From: Aspidapion aeneum
Lineage: Eukaryota; Arthropoda; Insecta; Coleoptera; Brentidae
Assembly: GCA_963576565.1 (NCBI GenBank)
Contig: OY755046.1
Location: 74,141,719-74,205,718, forward strand
Direction of reading: 5' to 3'
Length of the DNA stretch: 64,000 nucleotides
Made by a program: the position numbers and the translations under genes. This document shows positions 35,131-47,136 of the stretch, one piece after another. The notes under the pieces were generated by a model, which saw only the letters and a program-made list of their open reading frames with translations, ran no database searches and had not been told where the DNA came from. How positions within the stretch are numbered: the first letter of the stretch is position 1; each line of letters starts with the position of its first letter.

Positions 35131-35307
35131 AGAGCTCACAGGATCCAATGGCGTCCCCAAGGTGGGGATTGGGAGAGGCTTCCCCCCAATGTTGTCGGAC
35201 AGTTCGGAAACTTAGGATGAGTTAGGAAAATTAAAACATTTATTTCCAAAATTAACCCTCACCCCCAATAATAAGACTTCGCGGTGCCGTTCATAGGATT
35301 GATAAGG
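35131..35307. other. Spacer with a worn MITE end
   Basis: ccaatggcgtccccaaggtg near 35147 and runs of c near 35190 resemble the G/C-rich MITE ends of the window. No gene is seen. Confidence 0.3.
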
Positions 35308-35469
35308 CAGGAGCGGATCTAGGAATTTTATTTGGGGGGGGGGGGAATATCATAATAAATATTGCATTAAACTATTTTGCATAATGACCAAGAGGTGTAT
35401 TCTGTGTATAGTTTAAGATTTGGGGGGGGGGTAATTTCCCCTTTTTCCCATCCCGTATATCCGCGCCTG
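35308..35469. mobile_element. MITE caggagcggatctagg
   Basis: caggagcggatctagg with a G-run at the left and ccgtatatccgcgcctg at the right form imperfect inverted ends (CAGG-GCGGAT). The flanks GATAAGG and GATAAAG could be a worn duplication. hAT-like by resemblance only. Confidence 0.55.
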
Positions 35470-35773
35470 GATAAAGACTCTTTTAAAGGACAATCATCAA
35501 AAAGAAAAAGTCTTTGGGTCGATACATCTTCCGGCATAATGTTACATTGCGGCCTACAGATCTCTTGAAAAGCTTTCGGAGTGTATTGATCGTCTGCCAA
35601 CACATGCGTGGTTTCTTAACTCGAAAGCCATGTGTTATCGATCGATGCTTTAGCCCATCTCATACTGCAACACACGCGTATACCGCTAGAGCGCGCCACC
35701 AGTATTTCTTTAAATATTTGAACAACTTTTAATTTGGGGGGTGATGAACATTAAACAAGGTACGGTGATACAC

Positions 35774-35955
35774 CATGGACGCACCCGGGGGGGGGGGTGG
35801 GAGGGCTCGGGGCCCCTCAGGCCATAGATTTTTTTAGATATTTTCCACGTATTTCATGAAAAAACACAAAAAATAGCTTGAAATTCGACGTCATTATGCT
35901 TGAGGCCCCCCAAGAGGCCTCGGCCCCCCAAGACATATTCCTGGGTGCGCCACTG
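35774..35955. mobile_element. hAT-type MITE, cagtggcgcaccc family
   Basis: Left catggacgcaccc plus G-run, inner catttcatgaaaaaacac, and right cctgggtgcgccactg ending at 35955. The flanks show no clean 8-bp duplication. Confidence 0.65.
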
Positions 35956-36725
35956 GATAAACATTAAACAAAAAACGCTTATCGTACTCTTGGATCTTTG
36001 TCTAGAGGGAGGGTTCATTTATTTTTCTATACTACACCCTTTTTTTGACGACCGGGCTTTCTTATAACAAAACTATAGTTTGTAATTAAGCTTATAACAA
36101 TTTAAATAGAAGACATCATAATAAAATAAAAATTAAATTAATAGGTATTAATAATACTTAATTAGGTAATATAAGTTGCGATAATAAGGAGAACCGTATC
36201 TGATCACACACTTATTATAATATATTCTTTTCACACCATAATATTAAACTTGCTTGCAAACATATATCATTTATTAAAAGAAGCATAACATTGAAATACG
36301 CGTAGGTACTTATATTCCCAAACAAGGGGAGAAAAAATATATTAAATGGCTCATACGTTTATATCGGCTCAATATTAATTATTTATCACACGCAATTTAA
36401 CATGTGATAAATTGCGCTATGTTCATAATACTTACATATATGTTTTATGATACTTTCATACGCTGAAAAAATCATTCTTATATATTAATTAAAAAAGGTT
36501 TTCTTTAAATGTATTAATTTTCTATTTTAAATTAAGTATTTTTAATTGGTTCTACCTTCCTTAAACTAATATTATGATAAGCTAATAATTTTTGATTTTT
36601 CATTGTATTCATATTCTCGTTTTTTTCAAAAATATCTATGTAAATTTTATTTTATTTTACTTTATTTAAACTTATCTATGGTCGGCCAAAGTTAATAAGT
36701 GTCTCGGTTTGGTTCTTTCCATGTG
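35956..36725. other. AT-rich 5' flank of the tRNA
   Basis: No transposon or coding sequence is recognised. A small inverted repeat atttatcacacgcaattt...acatgtgataaat lies at about 36377-36415. Confidence 0.4.
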
Positions 36726-36798
36726 GTTTCCGTGGTGTAGTGGTTATCACATCCGCCTAACACGCGGAAGGTCCCCGGTTCGATCCCGGGCGGAAACA
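36726..36798 (+). tRNA. tRNA-Val (anticodon AAC)
   Basis: The 73-nt cloverleaf is complete. Acceptor stem GTTTCCG pairs with CGGAAAC, with discriminator A. The D-arm region carries GTGTAGTGGTTATCAC (internal A box). The anticodon stem TCCGC/GCGGA holds TAACA, so anticodon AAC is at 36759-36761. The T-arm CCCGG-TTCGATC-CCGGG (internal B box) is perfect. No intron; CCA is not encoded, as expected in a eukaryote. All stems pair without mismatch, so it is likely functional rather than a tRNA-derived SINE; no SINE body or A-tail follows. Confidence 0.97.
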
Positions 36799-36803
36799 CA
36801 AAC

Positions 36804-36811
36804 TTTTTTTT
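36804..36811 (+). terminator. RNA polymerase III terminator (T8)
   Basis: A run of eight T residues starts 6 nt after the tRNA discriminator base. Confidence 0.85.
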
Positions 36812-37228
36812 AATTTAAAAAAAGAAAAATTATATATTTCTGTTGTTACTTATTATAAACAGTCAGTATTTTCATTTGTTTTTTTTCTGAGGAGATTTAC
36901 GTTCAAAATAAAATCTATGACCGCAGGCAGGAAGATATAAGTATAGAGGTTATTTAGTGAGTGTTCGGCATGTTTCAAAGGATTCCTGTTGGCGATAAGC
37001 GCATTGTCAGAGCGGGAAAGTCAATTAATGACTAATTTAGCAGGTCGCAATTAGCAGGAAAGACTGCCGCTCGCTGCCTAGATTCCGCTCTGCACTATCT
37101 TGCTTGTCTTGGGGTATTTGCGAGATTGCCTCTCTGTACATTAAAATTTCAGGAATTCTTGCAAGACACTTTGCCTTTTTTTAGCATTTTATCAGTGGCG
37201 TAGGTTGGAATTTCTTTTTTGGGGGGGG
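36812..37228. other. 3' flank of the tRNA, nothing recognised
   Basis: No repeat terminus or gene is recognised. A G-run at about 37221-37230 marks the start of the next, broken element. Confidence 0.35.
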
Positions 37229-37264
37229 GGGTCGGTTCGGTTCGGTTGGTTCTTTCTGTCTGTG

Positions 37265-37299
<35 letters not shown>

Positions 37300-37862
37300 A
37301 TGTCTGTCTGTAACGACCAACGCGCATAACTCAAACACCGCTTGCCCGATTTCAATGAAATTTGGTACCTTGCCTGGGTCTTGGGTCAAGACGGTCCCAT
37401 TTAAAAATGAACAAAATCCACCGAACACAAACCAAATAAAAGGGTGGGGGTAGATTTCAAAAATTAGAGTTTATGTGAAAATATGGCGTGTGTGATATCA
37501 AACGAAAGGTAATTAAGTGTGGAGTTAAACAAAATAAATTTTAGATTAAAAAAAAAGGGTGGGGGTAGATTTCAAAAATTAGAGTTTACGTGAAAATATG
37601 GCGTGTTTGATATCAAAAGAAAGGTAATTGAATCTGGAGTTAAACAAAATACATTTTAATTTTTGTTTTTTTAAGGGGGAGGGGGAGATTTCAAAAATTT
37701 GAGTCTAGGTCAAAACATGGCTTGTGTGGTATCAAACGAGAAGTAATTTAGTCTGGAGTTGAATAACATATATTACAGTTTTTAGTTATATTAGCTCAGA
37801 CGTACACTATAACTATAGTACCTAGTGTGAGCTTAGGGGCCATATATTGGCAGAGTATTTTT
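37229..37862. mobile_element. (TCTG)n-bearing element, copy 3 (left end lost)
   Basis: It begins with tcggttcggttcggttggtt and short (TCTG)n, then the conserved taacgaccaacgcgcataac and three minisatellite units (aagggtgggggtagattt). It ends with the right hairpin agctcagac...gtgtgagct and ggcagagtattttt, as in copy 1. The left hairpin is missing, replaced by the (GGTTC)n tract. Confidence 0.75.
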
Positions 37863-38734
37863 GTTTTTTCTGCCTCCTTGGCCCGTATCCCCATCCTGGA
37901 TCCGCCACTAGAGGGGAGGTCTCTCCCTCCAACCCTATCTCTTAAGTACGCTTCTGACAAATTTCAAAATATCAAAGCGTAATAAAATCATATAAAACCG
38001 TGTAGTTGCGTGTCAAGTTGTACCAAGTAAAATATTTAAATACCAAACCCCCCGAAAAATATAGCAGAGATCCAATAAATGAAAAATGTCACCCCTATAA
38101 TCCTGACTTTCGTTTCTTATCTGCTATTATTAATCTATGGCATTGCTGATAGTCATTTACATAAGTTGTAAGCTACTAGCTAGCTATTATATAGCTTCAT
38201 AGAATACAACTTAGCTAACAAGTATATCAGATAATAATTAAAGTTTTAGAAGAGATTTCTTAAACAAAAAATCCACTATAATAATTAGACCGGTGGTGAC
38301 ACATGGGCTTACTTCGGTTGTGCTCTTGTGAAGAAATTGCGAAGATCATCCCGCCCGCACCCCCGTGATACCACTCGCTCGCGTCAACGGGTATCGTTGA
38401 CTGTTAAAGCACCTTATGTGCATTTTAATTTAGTGCACTGAGACAACTTGGCGTTATCAGTCGGGTTGTATTGTTTTGATTTCGACGATTTCGTAGTTAC
38501 GAGTGCAGGAAGAAGGTCATTAACAGGTGCGGATCCACGGGAGGGAAAATGGGGAAATTTCTCCCCCCCAAATCTGAAACTATATTTAGTTTTGACACAC
38601 AGAACACGCCCCTGTTATTAAGGAAATGGGGTTTAATGTTCGAAGGTTATTGGCGGATAAAAAAAATTATTCTGTGTGAGCCTGGTGTAAGCTTTTCCCT
38701 ACAAAGTGACTAAAAAACAAATATAATTTTTATG
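37863..38734. other. No recognisable gene; worn MITE ends
   Basis: cctggatccgccactag at about 37894 and caggtgcggatccacgggag at about 38526 are MITE-type ends. Positions 38280-38480 are GC-richer and look unique. No coding sequence is recognised. Confidence 0.35.
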
Positions 38735-39779
38735 TCTAATTACGTCGATTTGCAGAAGGCAAATGATAGTATACCACTAAATCTACTTTGGAAAGCGGTG
38801 GAAAACACAAACATAAGCGTACAACTAATTAAGGCCATCAAAGAGTTATACCGCAATAGTAAGGCAAAAGTTAAAATAAAAGCAAAACTAACCAAAGGCT
38901 TTCAAGTAAATAAAGGTCTTAAACAAGGTTGCTGTATCTCGCCTACGCTCTTCAAGATATACTTGGAACAAGTCCTTAAAGTTTGGAAGAGAAAATGCCA
39001 AAACATGGGAATTCCGTTGGACGAAACCACCTTGTACACTTTATGTGTCGCCGATGATCAGATAGTAGTGGCTCAGGATTATGACGACCTCGAATATATG
39101 ACACGAAAACTAATAGAAGAGTACAATAAGTGGGGATTAGAGGTTAATCTCAATAAGACAGAGTATATGTGTATCGGTGGAATGAAACAAGATCTAATCT
39201 TAAATACCGGGCAGCGAATTCAGTTCTGTGATGAGTATAAATACTTGGGTCTAAAAATTACAGCTGACGGAACACTAGACAAAGCTATAAAAGATCGAAA
39301 CGTACTAGGAAGAAAAGCAATAACTTTATTAAATGGAATAATTTGGGACCAAAGTATATCAAAACATAACAAAAAGCTTATATATAACACCAGAAGTATG
39401 GCCAATCAAGAATAGAACAGAAAAAATGCTTTCCGCGACGGAGATGGACTATTGGAGAAGAGCAGCAGAGAAATTAAAAAGAGAAAGAGTTAAAAATCAA
39501 AGAATAAGAGAAATGATGACAGTGGGTGAACGTACATTAGTGGATGATATAAGAACAAAACAACTGGTGTGGTACGGACATGTACAAAAAATGAATGATG
39601 CAAGGCTACCTAAACAAATACTACAATGGAAACCAACTGGCCGAAGAAAACGAGGACGGCCAAGGAGAAGCTGGAGAGAAGGAATAGACAGTGAAATAGG
39701 AATAAGAGGCCCAGATTATGAATTATGGGCAAACAGAAACGAGTGGAGATTGGGTATCGGAAGACGTAGAACGTTGTAA
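38735..39779 (+). pseudogene. RTE-like reverse transcriptase, frameshifted
   Basis: Motif order: YVDLQKANDSIP (A), GLKQGCCISPTLF (B), VADDQIVVAQDYDD (C, with a Phe-to-Val change at the first position), YKYLGLKIT (D/E). Then a 29-bp deletion at about 39393 puts the remaining YWRRAAEK...RLGIGRRRTL in a different frame. The endonuclease and start are absent. An ATG at 38732 lies in flanking DNA and is not the native start. Confidence 0.8.
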
Positions 39780-39786
39780 AACCGGG

Positions 39787-39851
<65 letters not shown>
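38735..39851 (+). mobile_element. RTE-like retrotransposon, family 1 copy 3
   Basis: The longest family-1 copy here. It starts within RT motif A (YVDLQKANDSIPLNLLW) and runs to the 3' terminus and a ~65-bp (AT)n tail (39788-39851). The catalytic motif reads VADD instead of FADD. A 29-bp deletion after tataacacc (about 39393) shifts the frame; the C-terminal block (WYGHVQKMNDARLPKQ) continues in another frame to 39779. The flanks have similar TTTTTAT words but no certain duplication. Confidence 0.85.
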
Positions 39852-39855
<4 letters not shown>

Positions 39856-42240
39856 TTTATTGTATTCAAAGCTAAATTAGTTGAGGGGTGGGTAATATAG
39901 GCGCTTATTAGATTTTTAGACCCACTTGTTTTCGGGCATTATACTCTAATAAAAAGACTAATTTATTATTAAACTTTCTGTATTTTTAAAAAGTTTAATC
40001 GATGCCTTCGTGTGTCACGATCTGTCTTTCGAAAAATGGTTAAAATAATAAAGGAGGGGTCATTAGGCATCGACATCGTCCCCTAGCATGGAAAAATATT
40101 ACCCGCTAATTATTTATGATAGATAGGCCTCTTTAATGCAAATAAAATAAATTATCTTTTTTAGGTTAAACGATTTTATTAAAAAATTACACAAAAATGT
40201 TAAAAAATAATTTGCCAGATTTCTTTTTTCAACAGTCTGAATTTAACAATATCGTTATGGACACAATAGAACGTTTTGAGTCGGTCCAGGGTTGGCTGTG
40301 TAACAAAACGGGATTTGAGCATAAATGGTATTTTTGCCATTTATAAGTTTTTAAAGATTTTTAATTAAATATTGTTTTGACATCAACAAGCATTAATTAT
40401 ATGCAAGACTAGGTTAAGATTAAGTAAAATTTATGGCAACTCGGCGACTTGTTTTTAGGCATATTTTCAGGTTCGCTGTATTTTAATAAAAGTTGTATTC
40501 GGCTAATATGTCCTTTGAGCCACTAACATCAAAATAATTCTTATTTTGTAACCGGAAACAAATTTTAAACTATTTTCAATTAAAAAAAACACACTGTGTA
40601 ATTTTACTTTCTAACGGGTTTTTAAGTCTGGCTTGCATTGCTATTTTGTCTCTTAGTGGAGCGCTTAAAGCGCAGTCTATCTCTTTCTCGCCAAGGCGAA
40701 AGGTAGTAGAATTCTAGCCAATCAACGCCAAGATATTTGTCCCTTCAAGCGCAAGGTCGCTTTAACTGAGACGGGAAACTTTCAAAAGTCGCCAGGGACC
40801 TCACTTTTTAGTTACGCTTCGCTTGGTACGTTACGCTTTCATTCACACTTCTTAAGGGGGGTTTTATTTTAACTGCGGAAATTTATCAATTATTTTAACA
40901 TTGTATAAAACTGTTAACTTTAATATTCATAATTATTTTAGTCTTTTCTTTTAGAGTTTATTAATTTTAAAGCTTTTATTTATTACTGTTTCCAGTGTTT
41001 TGAAATAATGTTTTTATCTGTTTTATTGTTTATTTTAACAACAAAATACAAACCATTCGTTGCCCTAAAATCGGCATTTTTAATCAATAACATATCCCAA
41101 ACCTAAACAGTAATATTAAGTAAATTAAACAGTTGATTGAATAGTTTCACTCATTCAATCAACGTTTAAAATGTTGATAAATATATATATTTACAACAAA
41201 CATACAAAAGGTTTATAAAGCCTAAAAGTTTAAGAAGTGTAAATATTTAAATACAAAAGTTCAATAGTACAAAAAAATTTTGATATTTAAATAATAAATA
41301 TTAGAAGTGAAAGTGTGAAGCTGCAAGAAGAAAATTGAAAAGGTATGTATGATTATCCTACATTAGTTATACATTTGAGAAAAACGTTTATAGCATACTT
41401 TTCCTCCAAGAACCGTCAAATTCCCTTTCGAGATCGTGTAAATTTAATAACATTAGTAACATTTAATCTTTTTATAATTTATATAAGTTGTAGCCTAAGT
41501 TGGTAGCTTACAACATTTAAGCCTTGGCCACTTGAGGTGACAGTACCACTGTCACATCCTAGGCCCCTGTTACAGATGGGACAAGCTGGCAACCGGGCAA
41601 ATGCCCAGTGGGCCGCTACAATTTAGGGCCGGTTATTCCAAATTATTAATATTTATTTTTGTATATTTGACAAACGAACTAATTAAAACATTAAAATTTA
41701 AATTAAAAAAGTCAATGTAGTAACTCCAGGCCTGTGTTACTCGTTTGATTGTTACAGTTACTTTTATATTAGGAGGAGGAGATAATGTGATAATGGCACT
41801 AACTTATTAATATCTTTTTACAATACCAATATCCAAAAGAAAAAATCGGGAGATAAAAAAAAATTAATAAAAATATTGTCCAATTTTTTTTCTTATTTGT
41901 GTTGCTGTTGTGAAATCTCTTTTAACACACTTTGTTGACTATTTTGGTGGGGAATAACCTCCCTGATCTCCCCCTTCGGTACGGCCTTGCCAATAGCTCA
42001 TATCTTAGTTGCAAAAGATCATTTTTGGTGCTAAAATACATAAAAAATCTAAGAGATCGTTTGAAAAATCGGTATTGGAAGTAGATCATAGATAAAATTG
42101 CAGCATCAAGTTCATTATTACAAAAGTCGATACCATATGAAAAATTAGCATACCAGCTTTGCCCCCGGTAGTTAAAAGGGCGCAAGTGACGAAAGTGTGG
42201 TTCGGAAAAAAACGACTTCAAAGTTTTAATTATTTATAAG
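39852..42240. other. Low-repeat region with a possible promoter and leader exon
   Basis: This is the longest stretch with few recognised repeats. At 40670-40850 is a GC-richer segment with a CCAAT-box word (tctagccaatcaacgcc, about 40714). A TATA-like gtataaaactg lies at about 40905. A strong donor-like aaaaggtatgtatga lies at 41339-41352. Together these could be a promoter and non-coding first exon of a plus-strand gene, but no coding exon is found nearby. Positions 41520-41640 contain gacagtaccactgtca, a small palindrome. Confidence 0.25.
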
Positions 42241-43437
42241 CATTGGCGTAGCTAGCCTTGCTTTTCAGGGGGGGCCGTGGCCCTGGTCATACTTTTAACA
42301 AAAAGCAAACATAGGTTTTAAAGAGTCGTGCAATGTGTGCAATGAATAAAAAAAAATACGCGCATTAAATGTTCTAATATTTTAATATAACAAATTTAAT
42401 AATACATTTACCAACTTATTTATATGTATATACAGGAAGTATGTAATTCAGCAATTCTACAAAGAAAGTTTTCTACGTCGCTGACTGAAAGCGTCTACCA
42501 CACTGTCTAAGTCGACCTCAACATCTTTTTCTATGAATAACAATGACAAACCTGAGTGTCTCTCTTGAGTCATAGTTGTTCCAAGCCAATTAAAAACTCT
42601 CCTCATGGCAGAGAAAGACCTCTCGCAAGTTGCACTTGAAATTGGAAGAATATTCGCAACTTTAAAAAGTTGGTAGAGGTTTGGATAGGTGTTTTCTGCT
42701 ATATGTTGTTTGATAGAATCATGACCAACAGTTTGATTTAACCGAAAAATACAATTCTTTAAAACGGTCATCTCTGCTCTTAGAGCAGAAGTATTAATAT
42801 TAAAAATTTCCCGGTATTGCTCGACGAATTTATTCCATTTAACGACGTGGGAAAACTTAATATGAAAATGGTTATGAAATTGTCACCAAAATCGGAAAAT
42901 TTCCATAAGACACTAAACGCTAACCTCAAAAAAACTAAAAAGATTATTATATTTATTTTAGAAAAACAGTTTAAAAAGGTCTTGTATAACCTTACGACAT
43001 CTACAACCCGATTTCGGAAACAGAGGGGCAAAGGTCTTTATTAAATGCGAAATTTAACTTACACTTCTATAATATTTTACAAGATGTCGCCAATATGTAT
43101 GAAATATTCAATATGCATAATTATGTTTAAATTTAAAAAATATTTTCGGGAAATTGCACAAGTGCAGAAAAGTTACCGATAATTTAAAGAGAAAAAGCCT
43201 AATTCCGCAAGACAAGGGCTTTTTCCTGAAATGTAAACATTATCTGAATGATTTTAAATTTTAATGCACCTATGTATTTTATTTGAATATTTCCCGAATA
43301 ATAATAGAAAAGTATGTATTTTCAGCGTCATGTTCTTTTACTAGTAGTCGGTAGGGGAGGCCTAAAATATCTTAGGGGGGCCTGAGGAACTTCAGGGGGG
43401 GCCAGGCCCCCCTGGCCCTCCCCTAGCTACGCCAATG
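42241..43437 (-). mobile_element. hAT element, internally deleted, copy 2 (1.2 kb)
   Basis: Inverted termini cattggcgtagctag and ctagctacgccaatg. A perfect 8-bp duplication TTTATAAG lies at 42233-42240 and 43438-43445. Near-identical along its length to 21961-23161, including the same deletion, so both derive from one defective parent. Confidence 0.93.
42457..42841 (-). pseudogene. hAT transposase C-terminal dimerisation domain
   Basis: Same fragment as in copy 1 with two changes in the better-read part (LFKVANILPIS and NWLGTTM). The hAT dimerisation block SSATCERSFSAMRRV is intact. There is no catalytic core. The upstream portion WNKFVEQYREIFNINTSALR is in phase before the first methionine, so the true domain begins upstream of M. 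Confidence 0.85.
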
Positions 43438-44789
43438 TTTATAAGGCAGTACTACAGTTACTGCTATTTGTATGTTATTTCCGTCGAGACCAAAAACCTA
43501 AATTCGAAAAAAAATTACTTGCAACCTTTTAACTAACGTATGTTGAAATTTTGTAGGTTTTTATTTTTTTTAGGTACTTGGTGTTTAATATAGGTATACA
43601 GAATATATTCTTTACAAAAATATCTAGAGCAGTATCACAGATATTAATAAAAAAGGAGATTTTCTGAAAGTCTTTAAACACCTTGTATCTCACAAGTTAG
43701 GATGTTTAGGACATGCATACATAGGTTTATATGAAGTTTTTCTTCTCAAAATGCAAATTACATCCTTTAAAATTAGCATGTTATTTAATAACAAAACCTC
43801 CATAATATCAAAAACAAAAATAACACAATATGGCTTCGTTTTCTTTGGTGTAAAATATTTGTGCCGAAGCGAGGGCCGAATAAAAAAAAATTGGCAGGGC
43901 CGGTTTGTTTGAGCCCATTCAACCCTGCCCGCGTCTTATTGGTCCTATAACCCCGCTGTGTTCACTGTGGTCTACCATCTATTGTTAGACTAAAAATGAA
44001 TCAAAAAAATACTAAAATTCAATGATGGTTAGCTTACCAATAGATTGGTAAACTGCGGTGTAAAAAAATTGACTTTAATGAATGTGAAACGAAAGTTAAT
44101 AACAAGAATAACACTTTAAAATTCTGTTTGTTTGTAAAAGAAAGTGAATTATTTACATTTTGGAATAAGCAGAATTTTAAGGTATTATTCTAGTTGTTTA
44201 TCACCCCGTTTGATGAATGCACTTACATAAAACTGAAAAGTTAACCTTCGGCAAACCAAGTAGCGGATTATACTGATATTTTCGCAAAACTGGCAACGTT
44301 GGTCTATTCTTCCATGCAATCCTGATGGCCCATACAAAAATCCTACCCCTAGATAGAAGACTGGCCACGCGGTATAACGTTTTTTGCTCAAAATGGACCC
44401 AAAAATTACCGCCTTTAATATTAGTATCTAATTCGATGACACCCTGTATATACTCATACGATATGTCGATGATTCAGTGCTGTCTTTGAAAGCAAGAAAT
44501 TCCAAAGAGAAAGAGCAGATTTTGCGCCGTCTGGAATCTGGTTTGACGGACAGGGAGTCGGACAGACCGATGCGACAGACATATACTTATATCAGATCTT
44601 AAAAATTTATTTAAAAAGATGCAAAAATATTTTTACAGTGAAAATAGTAATGCTTGACATGAAATTGAAAAGGTATTAGAAAAAAAAACGAAGATTAGGA
44701 AGAGCAAAGTGGGGTTAGATGTTAAGGTGTTGTTTGTAAAAGAATCGAAATTACTTTATAACAAGGTCTTCAATCTTGCCCAAAAGGGT
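43438..44789. other. No clear gene; possible RT scrap
   Basis: AT-rich. caccctgtatatactcat at about 44442 is a CACCCTGTA-type repeat end. A 68-codon minus frame at 44185-44391 has no recognised motif. The short YVDD frame is listed separately. Confidence 0.35.
44450..44601 (+). pseudogene. Possible reverse-transcriptase scrap (YVDD)
   Basis: A plus-strand frame reads ILIRYVDDSVLSLKARNSKE and then KEQILRRLESGL, to a stop at 44601. RYVDD followed by a charged helix is how motif C looks in Penelope-like and some other RTs. Only about 50 codons are present and no other motif is seen, so this may be coincidence. Confidence 0.25.
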
Positions 44790-44870
44790 TCCCCTTACAA
44801 TTATTTAGGGGAGGGGAGTAAACTGGAATTTTAGGGTTTTTTGATTTTTTCCAAGGGTTTGGTCGTAATT

Positions 44871-44889
44871 TCGGTTCGGTTCGGTTCGG
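44871..44889. repeat. (GGTTC)n at the RTE copy 4 5' junction
   Basis: tcggttcggttcggttcgg lies between the target duplication (TTGGTCGTAATTTC) and the first RTE base (about 44890). It is not part of either in the other copies. Confidence 0.85.
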
Positions 44890-45646
44890 CTGATGACGAC
44901 CTCGAATATATGACACGAAAACTAATAGAAGAGTACAATAAGTGGGGGCTAGAGGTTAATATCATTAAGACAGAGTATATGTGTATTGGTGGAACGAAAC
45001 AGGATCTAATCTTAAATACTGGGCAGCGAATTCAGTCCTGTGATGAGTATAAATACTTGGGTCTAAAAATTACAACTGACGGAACATTAGACAGAGCTAT
45101 AAAAGATCAAAACGTACAAGGAAGAAAAGCAATAACTTTATTAAATGGAATAATTTGGGACCAAAGTATATCAAAACATAACAAAAAGCTTATATATAGC
45201 ACCATTGTAAAAAGTATTATTATATACAGCTCAGAAGTATGGCCAATCAAAGATAGAACAGAAAAAATGCTTTCCGCTACGGAGATGGACTATTGGAGAA
45301 GAGCAGCAGGGAAATCAAAAAGAGAAAGAGTTACCAATCAAAGAATAAGAGAAATTATGACAATGGGTGAACGTACTCTAGTGGATGATATAAGAACAAA
45401 ACAACTGGTGTGGTACGGACATGTACAAAGAATGGATGATGGAAGACTACCTAAACAAATAATACAATGGAAACCAACTGGCCGAAGAAAACGAGGAAGG
45501 CCGAGGAGAAGCTGGAGAGAAGGAATAGATAGTGAAATAAGAATAAGAGGCCTAGATGATGAATTATGGGCAAACAGAAACGAGTGGAGATTGGGTATCG
45601 GAAGACGTAGAACGTTGTGAAACCGATAAATATATATATATATATA
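44890..45646 (+). mobile_element. RTE-like retrotransposon, family 1 copy 4
   Basis: 5'-truncated just after the catalytic motif (starts at ...DDLEYMTRKLIEEYNKWG) and ends AAACCGATAAATATAT with a short AT tail. A 14-bp target duplication with one mismatch, TTGGTCGTAATTTC (44859-44872) and TTGGTCATAATTTC (45647-45660), proves retrotransposition into repeat Z. The coding part has no stop to GIGRRRTL at 45620. Confidence 0.9.
44893..45620 (+). CDS. RTE-like ORF2 C-terminal fragment
   Basis: About 240 codons are open: DDLEYMTRKLIEEYNKWGLE, INCLUDING YMCIGGTKQD, YKYLGLKITTDGTLD, SEVWPIKDRTEKMLSA, RERVTNQRIREIMTMGERTL, WYGHVQRMDDGRLPKQ, and TGRRKRGRPRRSWREG to the stop. It lacks the whole catalytic centre and cannot function. 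An in-phase extension upstream of 44890 is flanking sequence, including the (GGTTC)n tract. Confidence 0.7.
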
Positions 45647-45787
45647 TTGGTCATAATTTCTATTAGTCCAATTTTCAGGATTGTAGCATGTCTCGAAGAA
45701 CAGTAGAATTTGAGTAAAGAGTGGATATTTCGACGTTTTTTAAAATTTTGTAACTACTTTACTACTTTATGGAAATCTATGAAGCTT

Positions 45788-47090
45788 CCCATTAAACACA
45801 AAAACGTTTTAATAATGTCAAAATAATGTATAATTTAAAAACGTAACGTTAGGTTGGATATTAGTTCTAACGTCATATTCATAGTGAAAAAGAAGCTTAA
45901 TAACCGGTATTCTGACGTTAGAAAAATAATTTTATGTTTTTATAACGTTTTTTTCGAACGTTAAAAAAATATTGATTTTTAACAGTGAAAAAGAAATGTT
46001 TTTCTAACATTGAAAAATAAATGTTTTTTTAATAATGAAAAAATATATTTTTTCCAAATATCTCTAAAGATAAGGTAACATAAATAACGTAAATAAAGTT
46101 CTTCTATTTTGGAAACGCAGGGCAGCAACAGTCTGTTGAGGTTTTCGTGAACTCGACACTCAGTAAAGGAAATTCGGATCCGTATCTGAAAATAAAATTT
46201 AAAATTCTATGTACACAATAATTTTGTAGTAAGTGCCTCGCTACGACGCCAAACAATTCATGCTCAAGTGAATACAAGGCAAACAATTTCAAGGCGCGTA
46301 TTCACTTTAGCATGAATGCAAACGAAGCATTCGTTTGGTCCCGCTGCGAGGCTTGCGAATTCTGCCTCAAATGAATACGCGGCTTAAGGTCCGGCGGCTA
46401 ATTATTCGCGGTGAATTGTCGCATTCCCTGTCTAATTAAATGTAACGTAGGTATGCGATATTCCATACAAAACAATTTTTTTACTTTTGTTTACTTCTTT
46501 ACCTAATTTTGTGATGCTTCATTTAAGTCACTGCATACATATTGGTTATTCTTTAACTATACCATCTTTTCCACACAACTGGTGTATATTCCTATCCAAA
46601 TATGTATTCACTATCATTATTAATAATTGTGCTTTTAATTTGTCATGTTTGTTTCTACGAAAGGTAAATATTGTAACCAAAATTGCACAAAGCGTATCTG
46701 CTATCGACTCGTATGAACTCGCAGCGAAATGCAACTAAAAATGGCGATAGCCCGTTCTGGTAGTGGAACTATGCGGTAGCGCCCTCTATAGTATCATTTT
46801 TTTTTAATGGTTGAAAAACAAAACATTTATTAGCTTCATATATCTTAAATTCAACGTTAGAAATCAGATCTAGGAAAAACAATATAAAAATAACCATATT
46901 TTTTAATGCAGGTTTCTTAACGTTATTAAGAAATATATTTTTGAGAATGCTTTACATGAAATTTTCGTTAGGATTTTCTACAAGTTTTTTTAATGTCAAA
47001 AGTTGACTTAATTTTAACACAAATTTGTGTTAGAAATTTTTTTTTTTTCATAATTTATTTAACGTTTTTAACGATTTTGTGTTTAGTGGG
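45788..47090. mobile_element. Foldback/TIR element, cccattaaacacaaaa ends
   Basis: cccattaaacacaaaaacgt at 45788 is mirrored by acgattttgtgtttagtggg ending at 47090. Inner sequence near both ends is rich in aacgtt/taacg words. Within it, 46234-46352 is another imperfect hairpin (gcctcgc...gcgaggc around gtgaatac/gtattcac). No transposase is found. It sits between two Z pieces, so it is an insertion; the duplication is at most TT. Confidence 0.7.
46234..46352. repeat. Imperfect hairpin inside the foldback element
   Basis: gcctcgctacgacgccaaac and attcatgctcaagtgaatac on the left pair with gtattcactttagcatgaat and cgtttggtcccgctgcgagg on the right. Confidence 0.6.
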
Positions 47091-47136
47091 TTATAGGGGT
47101 TGTTAACTCTATAAAGATCTACGACTGTCCAAAGTT

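Noticed and set aside
35367..35732. Opposing frames of 63-78 codons
   Set aside because: They overlap on both strands, cross a MITE and have no recognised domain.
45451..45654. Antisense frames over RTE copies (also at 21253, 39220, 63036, 63525)
   Set aside because: They are shadows of the RTE reverse transcriptase on the opposite strand.
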